NCBI GenBank assembly: GCA_030765065.1
Contig: CM060978.1
Location: 60,106,421 to 60,170,420 of the forward strand
DNA from: Deroplatys truncata
Lineage: Eukaryota > Arthropoda > Insecta > Mantodea > Mantidae
Direction of reading: 5' to 3'
DNA length: 64,000 bases
Position numbers and translations under genes: made by a program. The notes under the pieces were generated by a model that worked only from the letters and a program-made list of their open reading frames with translations, was not told the origin of the DNA and searched no databases. Below are positions 10,487 through 22,080 of this stretch, piece by piece. Position 1 is the first letter of the stretch; every line of letters starts with the position of its first letter.

Positions 10487-11467
10487 TGCAGTAGATAATA
10501 TCTTTACGTTATTTGCACCACGCTTTGGGCGTCCATTTGAAGAAGGTTTGTTGCTGCACGTATAGAAAGCCAATTTGAAGCAGATAGTATTGTATTTAGA
10601 ATGTTGGGGAGCCGAACTTTAAGTAGTTGCAACCGCACGTATGGTAAAAAGTTTCCGGTAGCCTTCGTCCCAAGTTTAAAAATATTAGCTTTGTAATTTT
10701 TACTGTTTCTTTAAATATTATATATTTATGTTTGCCTCAGCTGCGTCAGTATTAATTTTAGAGACATGTATTTCTTAACAGGGCGTGATGCAGCTGAAGA
10801 ATGGAGGCTTACACAGGTTATAATTTTTAATTCACTCCTTTTTATTAATTCTTTACACGATTTAAATAGCACTTCACTGATATAGAGAGCTGTGAGATTC
10901 CTTTGTTAATTACTTGCACCTTTTAACACGTAAACTATTTTTGTCTCACATGAATACGTATTAAATTTCTCGAGGACGTATATAGCGTCCGGTTAGAAAC
11001 ACTGTCTGCTAGCAACTGAATTGATTTCTATCGCCTAAATTTGTAAATTTATGCATTTAAAGTCTCTGGTTGGCTAATCCTACTCCAAAAGAATACCTTC
11101 ATTTAACTTAAGATTTTTCTGGTTGTTGATTGGCTATTTTTTAAACTGTCACAAAAAATTACATGATTGTTGCTCCAAGAATGACTAGTAGAATTATTGA
11201 ACTATCTTACTCATTATTGCCTCAAGGTTACCTCATTGTTAGCAACTTTTAACCTATTATTCTCACAGCTACTACATTATTAAATTATGTAATACATTCA
11301 CATAACATTATTGAACATGTATACAATAATATCAACATTTACAATGACTGTAATATACACTTTTTATATATTGTTACATACACATATTGGTTTAAGGCGG
11401 GCTGTTATTGAATTTATATATTATATAATTTGACTGAAATCATCTAAGTGTTAAAAACACTGCCTCA
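10487..11467 (-). mobile_element. Solo LTR, family A, copy 1 (981 bp), minus
   Basis: Minus-strand borders are TGAGGCAGTGTTTTTAACAC and ...ATCTACTGCA. It is flanked by the perfect 4-bp direct repeat CATT at 10483-10486 and 11468-11471. Block order matches the other A copies: 'taatagcccgcct', 'gttatgtgaatgtattac', the GGACGCGAG-type U3 block, AATAAA-type signals, 'gacgcagc.gaggcaaacat' and 'ggcaaaggcc/gcgaagg.caccgga'. There is no internal retroelement region, so it is a solo LTR. It sits inside piggyBac coding sequence. Confidence 0.9.
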
Positions 11468-11474
11468 CATTGGC

Positions 11475-11985
11475 ACACTTTTTACTTCCTTCCGTTGGCT
11501 GGAAAAGGTGGTCAGTTCCGCCAAATCTTATGGAATCTGACATGCGACCGCGAAGAGAAATCTGTGAAGCTGCTGGTCTTCCAACTCATTTTCGTACAGT
11601 CTGGTAATTCAGTAGGTTTATTTATGTCAAAATCAGCTCCTTTCTCCCGTCGTTTTTCAGTTGTTTGCCTCTGTTTGTTTTCGGATATCGGGAGATACAA
11701 CTTCAGGTGAGGCTTTCTCTAGTGTGGGTGGCTGTACCAATGGGTTGTACTCTTTTTGGTCAATACCTATTCTTTTGTTGTTTGTTAACCTTATTTCAGC
11801 GTTAGCCAGTAATTGGCGAAAAGTCAGGTTGTCAGATAGTCCGCCTTCATTCCCATTACACAGAATCCTCATCTGTGTCTACGTTTGATACTGGTGGCTC
11901 AATAAACACATCACTATTAATATCATCACTGTAAATTATCTCCAGTGCTTCAGCAAGTGAAAGCCCTTTCCTGAAACAACATAAT
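11475..11985 (-). pseudogene. piggyBac transposase N-terminal fragment
   Basis: Minus-strand frames give RKGLSLAEALEIIYSDDIN, then VFIEPPVSNVDTDEDS, then after a frame change NEGGLSDNLTFRQLLANAEI. K-L-x-EALEL(L/I)YSDDxNxDVFIEPP...TDEDS is the standard acidic N-terminus of a group of animal piggyBac transposases. At least two frame breaks and a stop follow. The DDE core is missing: sequence passes quickly to the C-terminal cysteine-rich part beyond LTR A. Confidence 0.75.
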
Positions 11986-12544
11986 ATAATGTACGTCTTA
12001 CTGAGTATATCCCCCTAGCGTTGCCATATGGTACCATTGGAATTAGGAAGGCATGATTTCATCTGTTTTCTCTGAATCACCTTGTAACTCCCAGAGAATA
12101 TATATTGCGCTATACAAAGAAAAATATTTCCAAAAATAATCCACATAATAACTCATAGCACATAAAACATACTTACTCCAAATAGATGTCCATTTCTGCT
12201 CCACATTCAGCGATAGCAGTTTTCAAATAATCCGTATGTTGTTATTGTAACAAACACGACAATAAACACTATATTGTCGCAAATGCGGTTCCTTTACTGA
12301 GCGATTAGCAGTGGCACCAAACCTCCAGCGTAATTTTTGAAAGCACAATAACAATTTTAAGAATGTTTTACATGCGTTACCATATGGCAACGCTAGGCGT
12401 TAATGAGTAAGTTCAGCTTCTTCAAAGCATGTGACACAAGATCTTTAACAAAATACCTGTACCCCAAACAGCTCTTTACATGGAAAAATTTTCGTTATTT
12501 TCTACTTTTCTCGAAATGGAAGACATTCAAATTCCCACGCTCAT

Positions 12545-12690
12545 TATGGCGAGGCGAAATGGACTGGCCATCAATTTAAAGCACAACGGAGTGAGTTTGA
12601 ATCCCATTGTGCAGTCAAACGTGACTGTGGTAAAGAATGGAGAGGACCCACGATGACAAATGGATGATGACAGGTTACGTTTGATTGCAG
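12545..12690 (+). repeat. Possible SINE head
   Basis: 'tggcgaggcgaaatggactgg' followed about 45 bases later by GAGTTTGAATCCCATTG resembles a tRNA A-box/B-box pair. It occurs once in the window, so the family is unproven. Confidence 0.3.
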
Positions 12691-12699
12691 TTGCATGCA

Positions 12700-15050
12700 C
12701 CTTGCGTTTAAAGAAAATGTCAAAACCAGTACAATAGTAATTGAATTAGTATCTTTATATTATAAATATCTACAAATACTTTTATTACATTGTTAAAGAC
12801 TAACATAATATGAAAGATAACAAAACCACTATTAAAATATTGAAAACGTAACTTGAGATCTGCGTTTACTCAAGGCAACAATATACAAAGTGTGCACCGC
12901 GGCTGCCTTACTACTTTCGTATCACACAATAAGTCGTCCTTGCTAATATGCTTATTGACAAACATTTCTTAGTTAAACTGGTCTTTATATCTGACTTGTT
13001 TTAAAGGTTATGTATTCTCTCTTAGGTTTAGAATGCAAACACTTTGTAACCCTTCAGTAAAGTTGAAGGATAAAAGAAAATATCTTTCGCGTTGGAAGAA
13101 TTTTATAAAAGGTGATTATGCGATGTTTCCTTCTTTGAAACACTGCAACAGAATGACATGTTGTTAAAAGATGAGCTGAAAAGTGATTCATCAGCCAGTT
13201 ATTGAAACTGGGACTCTGTTTTGAAGAATGCCTCCCAAAAGATGAAATCATTACAGTGGGCAAGTGATCCTGTTAATGTGATAGATACCTAAAAGATATC
13301 TGAAAATTTTAAGAACGAGAAAACATCGAAGATGAGTATCCAATAATAAGCAAGAAGGCGACCATGTGACCGTAGATTTTTTGCAGTTGCCGTTTCAGAA
13401 TTAAGTATAAGGCTAAACGTAATACCGAAACAGACACCCGTGTTGCCTTATCGAAAATTACACCAAAATAACATCTGATAGGGATAAATAAGCTCATCCC
13501 TCTCATTATAATGCATTTGCTTTAATTTGAAACATGGAAAGCAGAAAAGAGATAGCACTATATTTCATACGATAGCCAGTAATCCTTAACTGCCTAATAT
13601 CAAAACCTTTACTATTGTGCCACTTCCGCCACCCCTCCTTCACCGCCGCATGTCTGATCAGCTCATTACAGCGACAAAGTTCCAGAAAGATGTCTTCACC
13701 CATAATGTGATTCTGGTAACACGATATTAAGGTCGTCCAGAGCCATGATTGGCTGGCAAGTTCACGTCATCGCTCGCTGCGCTATCTACATCAACGTCAC
13801 CATGGATATCTCCCCCGGCAGGACGATGGTCACTCTACAGAGAGGAATCGAGCAAACAGCCAGCGAGAGCTTTAAGCTCTAATGTATTCGGCGAGTTTCG
13901 ACGTATGCAGCCAAGGGTAACTTTCGGCACTTTCCTAATTTAACATTATCCTATCTTTTGTAATTTATATACTATCCCTTGGCTTGCTTCAGTATGATTT
14001 CATGGGAGAAGCATTCGTTATAATTCGGGTATATTTGTTTTCTATGACAGAGAAATTGTATTCTTGTAATTGAAAGGAATAGTAATCTTAAATTCTTGAA
14101 AGTTAAATGTTTGCAATCTGGAATATATCGCTGCTAAAGTATTAACTCTTTTTAATAAATTATCAACTTTGTTTACTGAATATTGTGAATCCAGCTCCAA
14201 AATATACTTCCTCATTCCACGGTTCTTATACGCTTATCCAAATGTCTCCAAATGCACGTAACGCTATTGAAAGTTGCTATTTAAAATCTAGTTTAGTTTG
14301 AAACATGAATTAGTAGAGAACAACGCTTGTAACAATACGAAAGCTAGCGCAGCGAGAACTGCCGAAGACATCAGGACATTTGCTATATTTTACTGCCAAA
14401 AGTTCAATTGGCAACAAGTACAACTGTAATGGGAGACTAGGCAGTGAAGGACGACTGTGACAGGATTTCTCAGCACTCGGACCGTCATTAGTGCACCCCA
14501 CCCTCCTAGACCGGTCAGGTAGCGTTAAAATTTCAACTCAAACCTTACATACTGTAGGACAGACAGTTTAAAAGTATATTTTATGAAGGAAATGTAACAT
14601 GAATTTTGAATTAATTGAGCATTTCTCTAGCAATAAATAACATACTTTTTTGTTGAACATTCTGTATCTATATATTCACTTCCTTTCTTTTGCGTTTCTA
14701 CCACCTCATAGTAAGATATTATTTATAAAATAGCTTTAATCATGAACAGTGCTGAAGTTTAATTTAAATTACAAATTTAACTTCTTGTAAAACAATAAAA
14801 GTTCAATTTAGACATAGTTTGTGGGCTTGTGCTATAACATTTGTTAAGGTTTTTGGGACAATCATCATACTGGTTCGATTCGGGGGCGCCGCCAAAAATA
14901 ATTGTAGATTAAAGGAGCTGGAGTCCAAAATTTTGGGTACACTTGCAATACCAGCTTGAGAAGATGTAAAAACTAAAGAACTATAGAATTGTGGAACTGC
15001 AGAACTATAAGAATAGTTTGTAGAAGAGTGAGCAGAGAAACTTACCTGAA
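12700..15050. other. Unassigned stretch
   Basis: No repeat shared with other parts of the window. 13060-13310 has a coding-like look (LKSDSSASY, then after a stop NWDSVLKNASQKMKSLQWAS in one frame) with stops and a frame change, possibly an old transposon. 13600-13940 is locally richer in G+C with an open frame of unknown nature. Nothing else is supported. Confidence 0.4.
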
Positions 15051-15157
15051 TGCAACACACCGAAGTTTTTTAGTTATGCTATTCACAGACAGACAAACCC
15101 ACACACACGCATACATGCACGCGCGCACACACACACACACACATCAACCGTTTTCCA

Positions 15158-15895
15158 AAAATCTGACGTGTTACATACAAATTTTTTTACGAAAGCTTCT
15201 TTTTTTTCTACTTCATCTTAATCCGGATAAACCTTTGCAAAATAGCTACATTACGCTCTTCCTTATAGATACAAAGGGAACAGCGATAGTCAAATGTTTA
15301 AGAACTGGACGCTGTCCTTAAAATTCCATACTGTCTCTATGTAATCGCCAGAAGCAACCGAAAATCATGGGAATTATAAACAATGACAAATTACTGAACA
15401 ATCGGATCACTAATAGCGAATATCTCGGAATTGGCTGATGCCACAAAAAAGTTATTTTAAATAAATTGTGTGCTTTAAAGAGATCTACGCTTTTTTGCGT
15501 AGTACGTTTTCGTCTATCATTTAACGTTTACCAGTAATAGAAGATGAGGCAAACTTCTTCCTAATAAAGAGGATATTTTATTGTCATGTAAGTATCTTTA
15601 ATATATGACAGTTTAACCAAAATCTTTACAGCAATTTTTTATAAAATTAAAACTTTCCAAAGATTAGTTTGTGGAGGAGGGATTTTCTTGAAGATCTTCG
15701 TGTCGTATCTTTGAGAGTATTAAACCTAAAAAATAAGTTAGGTATTTATTCGACATTTCGTTTTTTAGTTATGCTGTTCACAGACATACGCACAGACAAA
15801 CATACACACGGAACTTTTTCTAAGAATCTCTTTTTTTTGGGATTCAGGCGTCCTCAAATCATGTATTTCTATTTAAATCTCGACATGGAATAAAT
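15158..15895 (+). repeat. Family C repeat, plus
   Basis: Starts at TCTGACGTGTTACATAC and carries the 'aacagcgatagtcaaatgtttaagaac' and 'ctaatagcgaatatctcgg' blocks. The 3' part follows, with 'gttatgctgttcacagacatac' and a final 'aatctcgacatgga'. A separate CA-rich C fragment (15060-15150) precedes it, with a CA tract at 15126-15143. Confidence 0.75.
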
Positions 15896-15899
15896 AATA

Positions 15900-16905
15900 G
15901 TCATGTGAAGAGACTGTCAGACTTTAGTAGTTTGAGAAACCAAACTAGACATTTTATAGTCTATGTCCGTCGGGAAAAACAGTACTTTAGATAGAAACAA
16001 ATACAAATTTTATATCTACATAATATTAGTATGTTTCGCAATGTACTTATAGATGGCTTTCTGTATCGGATACAATGTTTCCCGAAGAGGCTGCAAAATT
16101 GTTCTGTGGAAATTTCGTTTGAAATTGTTATGGCTTTGAGGCAATACTTAAAAAGTGACCCGTTTCAATGTTTTGCAATTTAAACAATGAGAGTTAACCA
16201 CGATAACAGAGGGCATTAGCCCTGGACGCTTGTAGCTATCACGTAATACGCTTTATAAAGGAGCACATGATAATGTTAGGCCGTTGAAAAACCAGCATAC
16301 ATACATATACAGAGATTTTATCTCTAGTGCCATATGTGGCACCACAGTAGTAACAAAAAGCATTTCATTTTATGTGCCTTTGCTACATGTTCGCCGTTAT
16401 AATGCCCTTGTTTTCGTGTCTGGAAACATGCAGATGTCTCATTTCGGTAAACATTCGGGGTCCTGGATTCTGGGAGGCTTAGAAAACCAGTTCTAAGATC
16501 TGAGCACGTCGTTTTAACTACGTATTATGCGTATATCTAACCTAAAAAGTGGCGATAGTGGAAATTTTGCAATGTGCTTCCGTGTCTACTGCAGAAAAAC
16601 CATCAAAGCCACACCACCAACTCATGCAGCATAACCGACCTGAAACTTTTATCCGCAAAACATTGTCAGAAAGATTTTGAAAAATATAAACAATAATAAA
16701 AAACTAAAATCTGATATTTTATATTTGCATGTACTTCTCTGGGTTGGAACTTCAGCTTAATTTTCAGAATAGTTGTCGAAAAATATTAACATTAATTAAA
16801 GAAAGAAAAAAATCTGTAGGTTTACATTCATATTAATTTCTCTACGTTGAAACTTCAACTGTAACAATTTTCAGAAAAGTTGTCGAAAATTGATAAAAAT
16901 AAAAT
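15900..16905. other. Unassigned stretch
   Basis: No shared repeat or recognisable coding motif. Between 16680 and 16910 two related sub-blocks ('gaacttcagcttaattttcagaatagttgtcg' type) repeat once about 120 bases apart. Confidence 0.4.
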
Positions 16906-16914
16906 CTGTTTTAA

Positions 16915-17110
16915 CCCAGTTAGGTGGCACCGAAGTATCATGTGCAACTCGCATTCGGGACGTCTCGGGTTCGATCCCTGATGGCCTCCCAATCTGACCA
17001 TAGTTTTGTCGTGTTTTTCCCTGGTTGAACTAGGTGAATGTCGGAGTGGTGTATTTTACCACGGATTTCCTTTCTCCTTAATTTCTTCTCATTTAATTTC
17101 CCTTTCATGT
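16915..17110 (+). repeat. tRNA-derived SINE (delta family)
   Basis: Head 'ccagttaggtggcaccgaag', then CTCGGGTTCGATCCCTGATGG, a strong Pol III B-box. It is followed by a body 'tcgtgtttttccctggttg...ggtgaatgtcggagtgg', the kind of body seen in many arthropod SINEs. A related head with the same CTCGGGTTCGAT box is at 34884. Confidence 0.6.
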
Positions 17111-17119
17111 TTCCGGGGC

Positions 17120-17930
17120 TGTGGTTCGAGTGTCGGGCAGATGGCGCAGAAGCTTGAGCTAGAGGACGTCTCCGAGCGAACCTTCAGTGGCCAGGTAGTC
17201 AAGCCTGGAATTATTAGGAAATTCTGTCGGCTTGCGCCGGCTGTTATGCAATCCATACGTCTCCTCGTCCTTTCCTATCCTACTATCATTTACATTTCTC
17301 CACTTATTATGTTTATTTTGATATTGTTTTCTTTGTCAATTTAATTGGGTATTATTATTTATTATCTCATTATTTGGTAGTTGGGTTTGGGTTTAGGTAT
17401 GAACGTTAATGGTGGTTAAGTATCAAATAGCTAGTAATGCAACGGTTGCTAGAACTCTCCCGAACTTGGTCTCGAGAAACCGCTTACTACGCATGCGCTG
17501 ATACTAGTGTGCTTGCCTTGTGACTGGCTCAAGACATTCAGTTACTACCAGTCGAGAGAGAAGGAGGCCTAGTAAATACGTTCTCCGGGCTGGACATCTT
17601 ATATGTAGTTGCCAGGATGACATTATGTTTATTGTAAGCATTATACTCGCTCAATAAATGTGATCCATTTTCATTTTAGCTCTAGTTATTATGATTTTAT
17701 AATGCCTGATCCAGTGTGAATTCTCCCTTCCATTCTTAGACATGTAAGTTAGGTTCTGTATAGCTTGGGTACCTATTGTGTAATTGTGAAGTGAATCGCG
17801 TCCCCAGTTAATTAATGAAATGTTTGTTTGTGATAATGTAGATGAGGATGAAACAATATATTCTAGAAGCTACAGAAGCTTATTAGTTTCTCTACTGTTT
17901 AACTATATCAATTAAAAGAAGTATCACATT
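17120..17930. other. Unassigned, partly G+C-richer stretch
   Basis: 17120-17260 continues beyond the SINE body with no match in the window. 17440-17690 contains a CG-richer block ending with 'ctcaataaatgtg', a polyadenylation-like signal, as in an LTR 3' part. With one copy and no defined borders I do not call it. Confidence 0.3.
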
Positions 17931-17939
17931 TCACATGAA

Positions 17940-18320
17940 GTACATGTTTTGAGATTCTCTGAATTAAATAAAAAAGGATTTTTAGAAAAAGGTCCGTGTA
18001 TGTGTTCCCTCTCTCACTCCTCTCTCTCTGTTATGTCTTTCTCACTCTGTGAATGTGTGTGTGTGTTTCCGTCTCTCTCTCTCTCTTTCTCTCTTTGTGT
18101 GTCTTTCTCGCTACCTCTTTCTGTCTGCGAACAGCATAACCCAGAAACGAAATTTCCATAAATACCAAACTAATATTTAGGTTCAACTTCTTGCGAAGAT
18201 ACAGCACAAAGATTTCAAACAGAACTCCACAGCCAGGTTATCCTTTGCGTGAAAGATTTTTCGAAACTTCAATTTTCGCGAAAATGACAATTACGATTTG
18301 GATTAGAATATTATATATAT
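17940..18320 (-). repeat. Family C repeat fragment, minus
   Basis: Minus-strand C 3' half: 'catgttttgagattctctg', then a CT/GT-rich tract (18008-18122) at the usual CA position, then 'gaacagcataacccagaaacg' and 'taaataccaaac'. It stops in an AT stretch before the LINE-like segment. Confidence 0.7.
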
Positions 18321-18439
18321 ATAAGATATGTGCGTTACAAAATGTATACTGTAAGGCAGCACCTAAGGATAGCTTATCGCGTGGAAGGAGGTGTCCTTCA
18401 GCGCCAACTGTAGGGTACATGACCTGACCCACCGCCGCC

Positions 18440-18860
18440 GTTCTGCGCCACCTGCGGGGGCAAGGGACACTTCACGGGTCAGGTCGTTTGCCGAACTACC
18501 CAAACAGAAAATCGCCGAAAGACATCATCACAGCATCACAGAACTACACACCACCACCGCCGATCGACACCACACAACTGGAACAGCAGTTGGCTAGCAC
18601 CTTGTAGAGAACAACACAGCCAGCAACAGCAGCATCCTTGAAGTCATTCAAGCTCTCCACGCTGAGTTGCTGAACCTAGCCGACCATGTCAACCTTCTAG
18701 AGGACAACCTAATGAAGCTTTTTGGAGCCCTCACAGCCGCAATAACAAAACATCACGAGAACATCACAAGGAAATGGAACACACCAGCCGCACCACCTTT
18801 CGCCAGGGAACAATTACCTACGGGACAGAATCGCAGACCACGCGACCAGAGTGATTAGGA
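18440..18860 (+). pseudogene. LINE ORF1 (gag-like) fragment, probable
   Basis: A G+C-rich island in an AT-rich window. One frame reads FCATCGGKGHFTG, resembling a C-x2-C-x4-H zinc knuckle of a LINE ORF1 or gag. A later frame (18667-18855) reads EVIQALHAELLNLADHVNLL and on through NLMKLFGALTAAITKH, a helical segment seen in some LINE ORF1 proteins. Frames change between them. The stretch to about 19220 continues G+C-rich. The class is inferred from the knuckle and the base composition only. Confidence 0.45.
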
Positions 18861-19283
18861 TTCTTCAGCACTACATTACGTCACCACCAGGAGAGCCACC
18901 GCATCATCACGCGCGACTACATGGCCCAGAAATTTCTGGCCACGCAACTCCCAAAACCAACGCCCGGAGGTAAAAGGGCTTCGCCAATGACAGATACCTA
19001 ACCCCCACAGGGGATTACTCCGCAAAGTTAGTAGCTACTCACGAACCGCAGGTTTGCTTCGGCGGTACCAGCCACCATGGCGACAAAAATGCCCCAAATA
19101 GATAGTGCCACAACAGTAATACATCCTTTTTCTTCCTCTTCCTTCCAAATATCTATCTATTCTTGTTTTTCCTTAAACCTTTATTCCTGTACCACCCCCC
19201 CTCCCAAATGGCCGGAAGGAGAGTTAAATAGACGGAGCTCTCACCCAAAAAAACACCAAAAGTTGTCCCAGTTCTCAATGGCT

Positions 19284-19971
19284 TGTGTTATCTTATTTTC
19301 TGGGCGCTTATTGTTTAATTATTTTTAAATTTAGGTTCTTTTTCCTCCGGCTAGCTATTATAACTCAGTCAAACTCAGACAGTTAGTGTCTCTAAGCAAG
19401 GTGTGTAAACGGAAAGGTTGTTGCTAAAAGATAACACTGATAAAAAAATTTGAATCTAGACCTTTATTGCCGTCACACTTAGCTAATAATTGACATATTT
19501 AATCTTTATACACGCCTGACTAAAACTGTGATATTTCCGAATGTAACTACAGTCGTTTTAGTTGCCGCGCACCAATTACTTCGCGTACTTTACATTTTTA
19601 TAACTAACTCTGCCACATGCACCTCGTGAGAGATTCATCACAGCTGTGCGACGTGCACCTCGTGAGCGTCTGTTTTGGTCAGCCAATCACTATTACTAAC
19701 ATATATGCTCTAGGGAACATATTCCCTCCATTTCTAAAAAAGGCACGCTACCCTGGCGTCATTTGTTTATCTCTTCTTAGTGATAAACAACTCACCCCCT
19801 CGGTTTATTCTTACCCACTTCTATTGTCAGTTTCAGTTAGGCCGTGTAAACCTATTTCCTAACAATGCTTATGGCTAACAAACATCTAAAATCCTGTACA
19901 TAAAATAATATTAATTTACACTACAGTCACTTTGGCATTCACAGCATGTTATGATATAAAATATTGCCTCA
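19284..19971 (-). mobile_element. Solo LTR, family B, copy 2, minus
   Basis: Minus-strand start TGAGGCAATATTTTATATCA, with the same block order as 9451-10372: 'gcattgttaggaaata', 'gagggggtgagttg', 'gagggaata', 'gtgtgacggcaataa', 'ggaggaaaaagaacc'. It is about 230 bp shorter, largely because the internal 36-bp array is reduced to one or two units. Flanks do not show a convincing duplication. Confidence 0.7.
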
Positions 19972-20059
19972 AAGTGCTCTCCAACAGATAACCAGATACT
20001 TTTAAAGTTTTCCTCCTTCGTCGCCCGCGAACACTCCAAAGACTCTCGCATTTGTATAC

Positions 20060-20379
20060 AAGGTGGACCATTTAAGCTGAGACTGTACAATAGCTTCAAA
20101 ACTAAGCGTTATAGAAAGAAATGCTTTTGAATAACAGTGGCTCGATATTATAGGGGAAAATAAATACCATTAGTCGTGTTTTAAATTTAAACTGTCTCTG
20201 ATTTTAGGCTTGAAAAATTAAATTGATCCTAAAATGACCATCAAAACGTCCTCCAATTAAAACACGACTAATGGCCTTACTTTCAGCCCATAATATAAAG
20301 CAAATTTTATTCAAGACATTTCTTTATACTACGCTTAGTTTTAGAGATATTGCACATCTCAACTTAAATGGTCCACCCT
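20060..20379. mobile_element. Fold-back element, family E, copy 1 (~320 bp)
   Basis: Long inverted arms: left AGGTGGACCATTTAAGCTGA, and the inverted right arm GGGTGGACCATTTAAGTTGA. The match extends about 115 bp with scattered differences through 'aaactaagcgt', 'aaagaaatg' and 'cattagtcgtgtttta'. TATA lies at both borders (20055-20058 and 20379-20382). No coding sequence. A longer relative is at 35743-36333. Probably a nonautonomous DNA transposon; the superfamily is unknown. Confidence 0.7.
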
Positions 20380-20384
20380 ATATA

Positions 20385-20645
20385 AGTGAGAGTGCTTGCG
20401 AATTTGTAAGTGAGTTGGTCTTGTTGCGACACAAAGTAATGGTCACTCAGTATGTTTGTGACGACTATTGTAATGTATAGTGAGTGGGGCTACTGCGAGC
20501 GTTTAGAGAGTCCTGTGTTCGCCGCCCCACGTATGAAGCGGTAATTTATTCCGCGACTATGCTCGAAGATAAGTGAAGTGGCTTCCGTGAGAACTGAATT
20601 AAATCAAATCAGTGATGTGACAGTGAAAATTGGACAAGTCAAGTC
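20385..20645. other. Unassigned stretch
   Basis: No shared repeat found. 'gcgaacac...gactctcgc' at 20020-20050 and 'gagagtcctgtgttcgccg' at 20505-20523 are roughly complementary, so the fold-back element may sit inside another palindromic unit. Confidence 0.3.
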
Positions 20646-20647
20646 AA

Positions 20648-21575
20648 AATGTCTTGAATTTTCTGTGAACTGTCCATGAAATACTCTTTATCCGGAATGA
20701 ATGTTGTATAACTTATAAACCGCAAGAGATAGACAAAAACTGACTACAAAAAGTTTGTAGCACTTGTATAAAATACTTTGATGTGTCACATTCTTATGAC
20801 TTTCTTTACCCTCTATCATATATTCATGGGTATACAAACTCATCTTACTAAAGCTTATTTTCCTATCTATATAAATAAATCTTTGCAGAAATAGCTACAT
20901 TACGCATTTCGTTGTAGATACAAAGAGAACAGCGTTAGTCACATGTTTAAGAACTGAACGCTATATGCTGGCCTTAAAATTCCATGTTGTTTCCATGCTA
21001 CCACGAGGCAAAAATAAATGTCGACAACGCTTGAAATGTATGCAAAGTACTGAAGAATTCATTAATAAGGGATATCTCGGAAATTACTTGCGCCACAAAA
21101 AGGTTATTGGAAGTAAATTGTGTGTTTTAAGGAGATCTACATTTTCTGTGTAGTACGTTTTTGTCTATCACGTAACGTTTACCAGTTATACAACATTATA
21201 CAAAATTCCTTTCGAATGAAGAGGACTTCACAGGTTATTCACAGAAAATTTAAAATAGCACTTTGTTTGTCATGTAAATATCTTTAATTGTTTAATTTTA
21301 ATAAAAACGTTAGTAATTTTTGAGAAACTTTTATGAAAATGAAAGGGAATTCCATTGAAAGGTTAGATTTTCTTGAAAATATTTGTAACGCATCTTTGGA
21401 AGATGCTCTTAAATATCAAGTTTGGCATCTCTTCGGCTTTTCATTTTTGAGTAATGTGGCTCACAGACATACACGCACATTATTCTATAATGCTTTCTTG
21501 TTGGATAAAGGTGTCCTCAAAATATGTGTTTTCGGTGAAATTTTGGTATCGAATTTTTGGGCGGAATTATGATAG
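20648..21575 (+). repeat. Family C repeats: short minus piece then plus unit
   Basis: 20648-20755 is a minus C fragment ('tcttgaattttctgtg...gagatagacaaaaac'). 20775-21575 is a plus unit from 'gatgtgtcacattcttatgac' through 'aacagcgttagtcacatg', 'ggatatctcggaaatt' and 'gtagtacgtttttgtctatcac' to 'ggtatcgaatttttgggcgg'. The terminal TACGTAGTAG end is missing because repeat D abuts. Confidence 0.75.
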
Positions 21576-21576
21576 G

Positions 21577-21830
21577 AGATACCACCATTTATCAATACTG
21601 ACTTTATAAAAGGCGATAGCTTGATCAATGAATTATGTTCATATTATTAGTTTTTTGTGTATAAACCCATGTAACCAATTTTGTATTCTATGCTAATTTC
21701 GAAACTGTTCCTGTTGACATCTCCAATTGGCTCCATCTTTTTTAATCTTGATGCTGCCATTGATTATATATTCCCTATTGTTAGTTACATTTAATAAATA
21801 ATAATAACAATAATAATAGTAAGAGTAATT
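21577..21830 (+). repeat. Repeat D left-half fragment
   Basis: Shares 'gataccacca/tttatcaat', 'tttgtattctatgctaatttc', 'cctgttgacatc' and the TAA tract with 3725-4000. Truncated before the right half. Confidence 0.65.
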
Positions 21831-22080
21831 TCTATGTTTCCCTTATAGTAACTTCATTTTGTGTTAAAAATTTCTTTTAAAGATTTTCCATCCATAGATT
21901 TTTATTTTTTATTCTTCAATCTTAAAAATATAAACTAATATATACTTCACATGAGAGTCAACTAAAACTAATGTGCGTGTTACACCATTCTACTGTTATT
22001 CACAACTACCACATAACATATGTATCTTTTCATCCGGTAATAAGTAATTAACCATATAAACTTGGAAACATACTAAGTAT

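Larger units (their letters stand above)
9092..12406 (-). mobile_element. piggyBac-like element, internally deleted, with two LTR insertions
   Basis: The left end reads CCCATTAGCGCCTGAATT after ATAA. The right end, inverted, reads TCATTAACGCCTAGCG after TTAC. Both fit degraded TTAA target sites and CCC-type piggyBac ends. Near the right end a subterminal inverted repeat (CCTAGCGTTGCCATATGG, 12010-12032 and 12376-12397) resembles the internal repeats of piggyBac elements. N-terminal and C-terminal parts of a piggyBac transposase are present on the minus strand. Removing LTR B and LTR A leaves about 1.4 kb, well under an autonomous 2.4-kb element, so the catalytic core is gone. Confidence 0.75.
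8940..12540 (-). repeat. Family C repeat, minus, split by piggyBac
   Basis: Minus-strand C sequence runs 8940-9091 (attccaatcaaaac...gtgtgaacagcataactcagaaacg...caacttggtat). It resumes at 12411-12540 (gttcagcttcttcaaagcatg...ctttacatggaaaaattttcg). Intact copies read '...cttggtatttaagttcagtatcttcc', so the TTTAA in the middle was the piggyBac target. Confidence 0.65.

Noticed and set aside
13054-13310. Coding-like segment as a hAT/ZBED-type gene
   Set aside because: A few plausible blocks (KSDSSASY, NWDSVLKNASQKMK) but stops and a frame change, and no diagnostic motif.
15030-15055. Splice donor CAGGTAAGT on the minus strand near 15044
   Set aside because: A single consensus match with no exon-like reading frame next to it; expected by chance in 64 kb.
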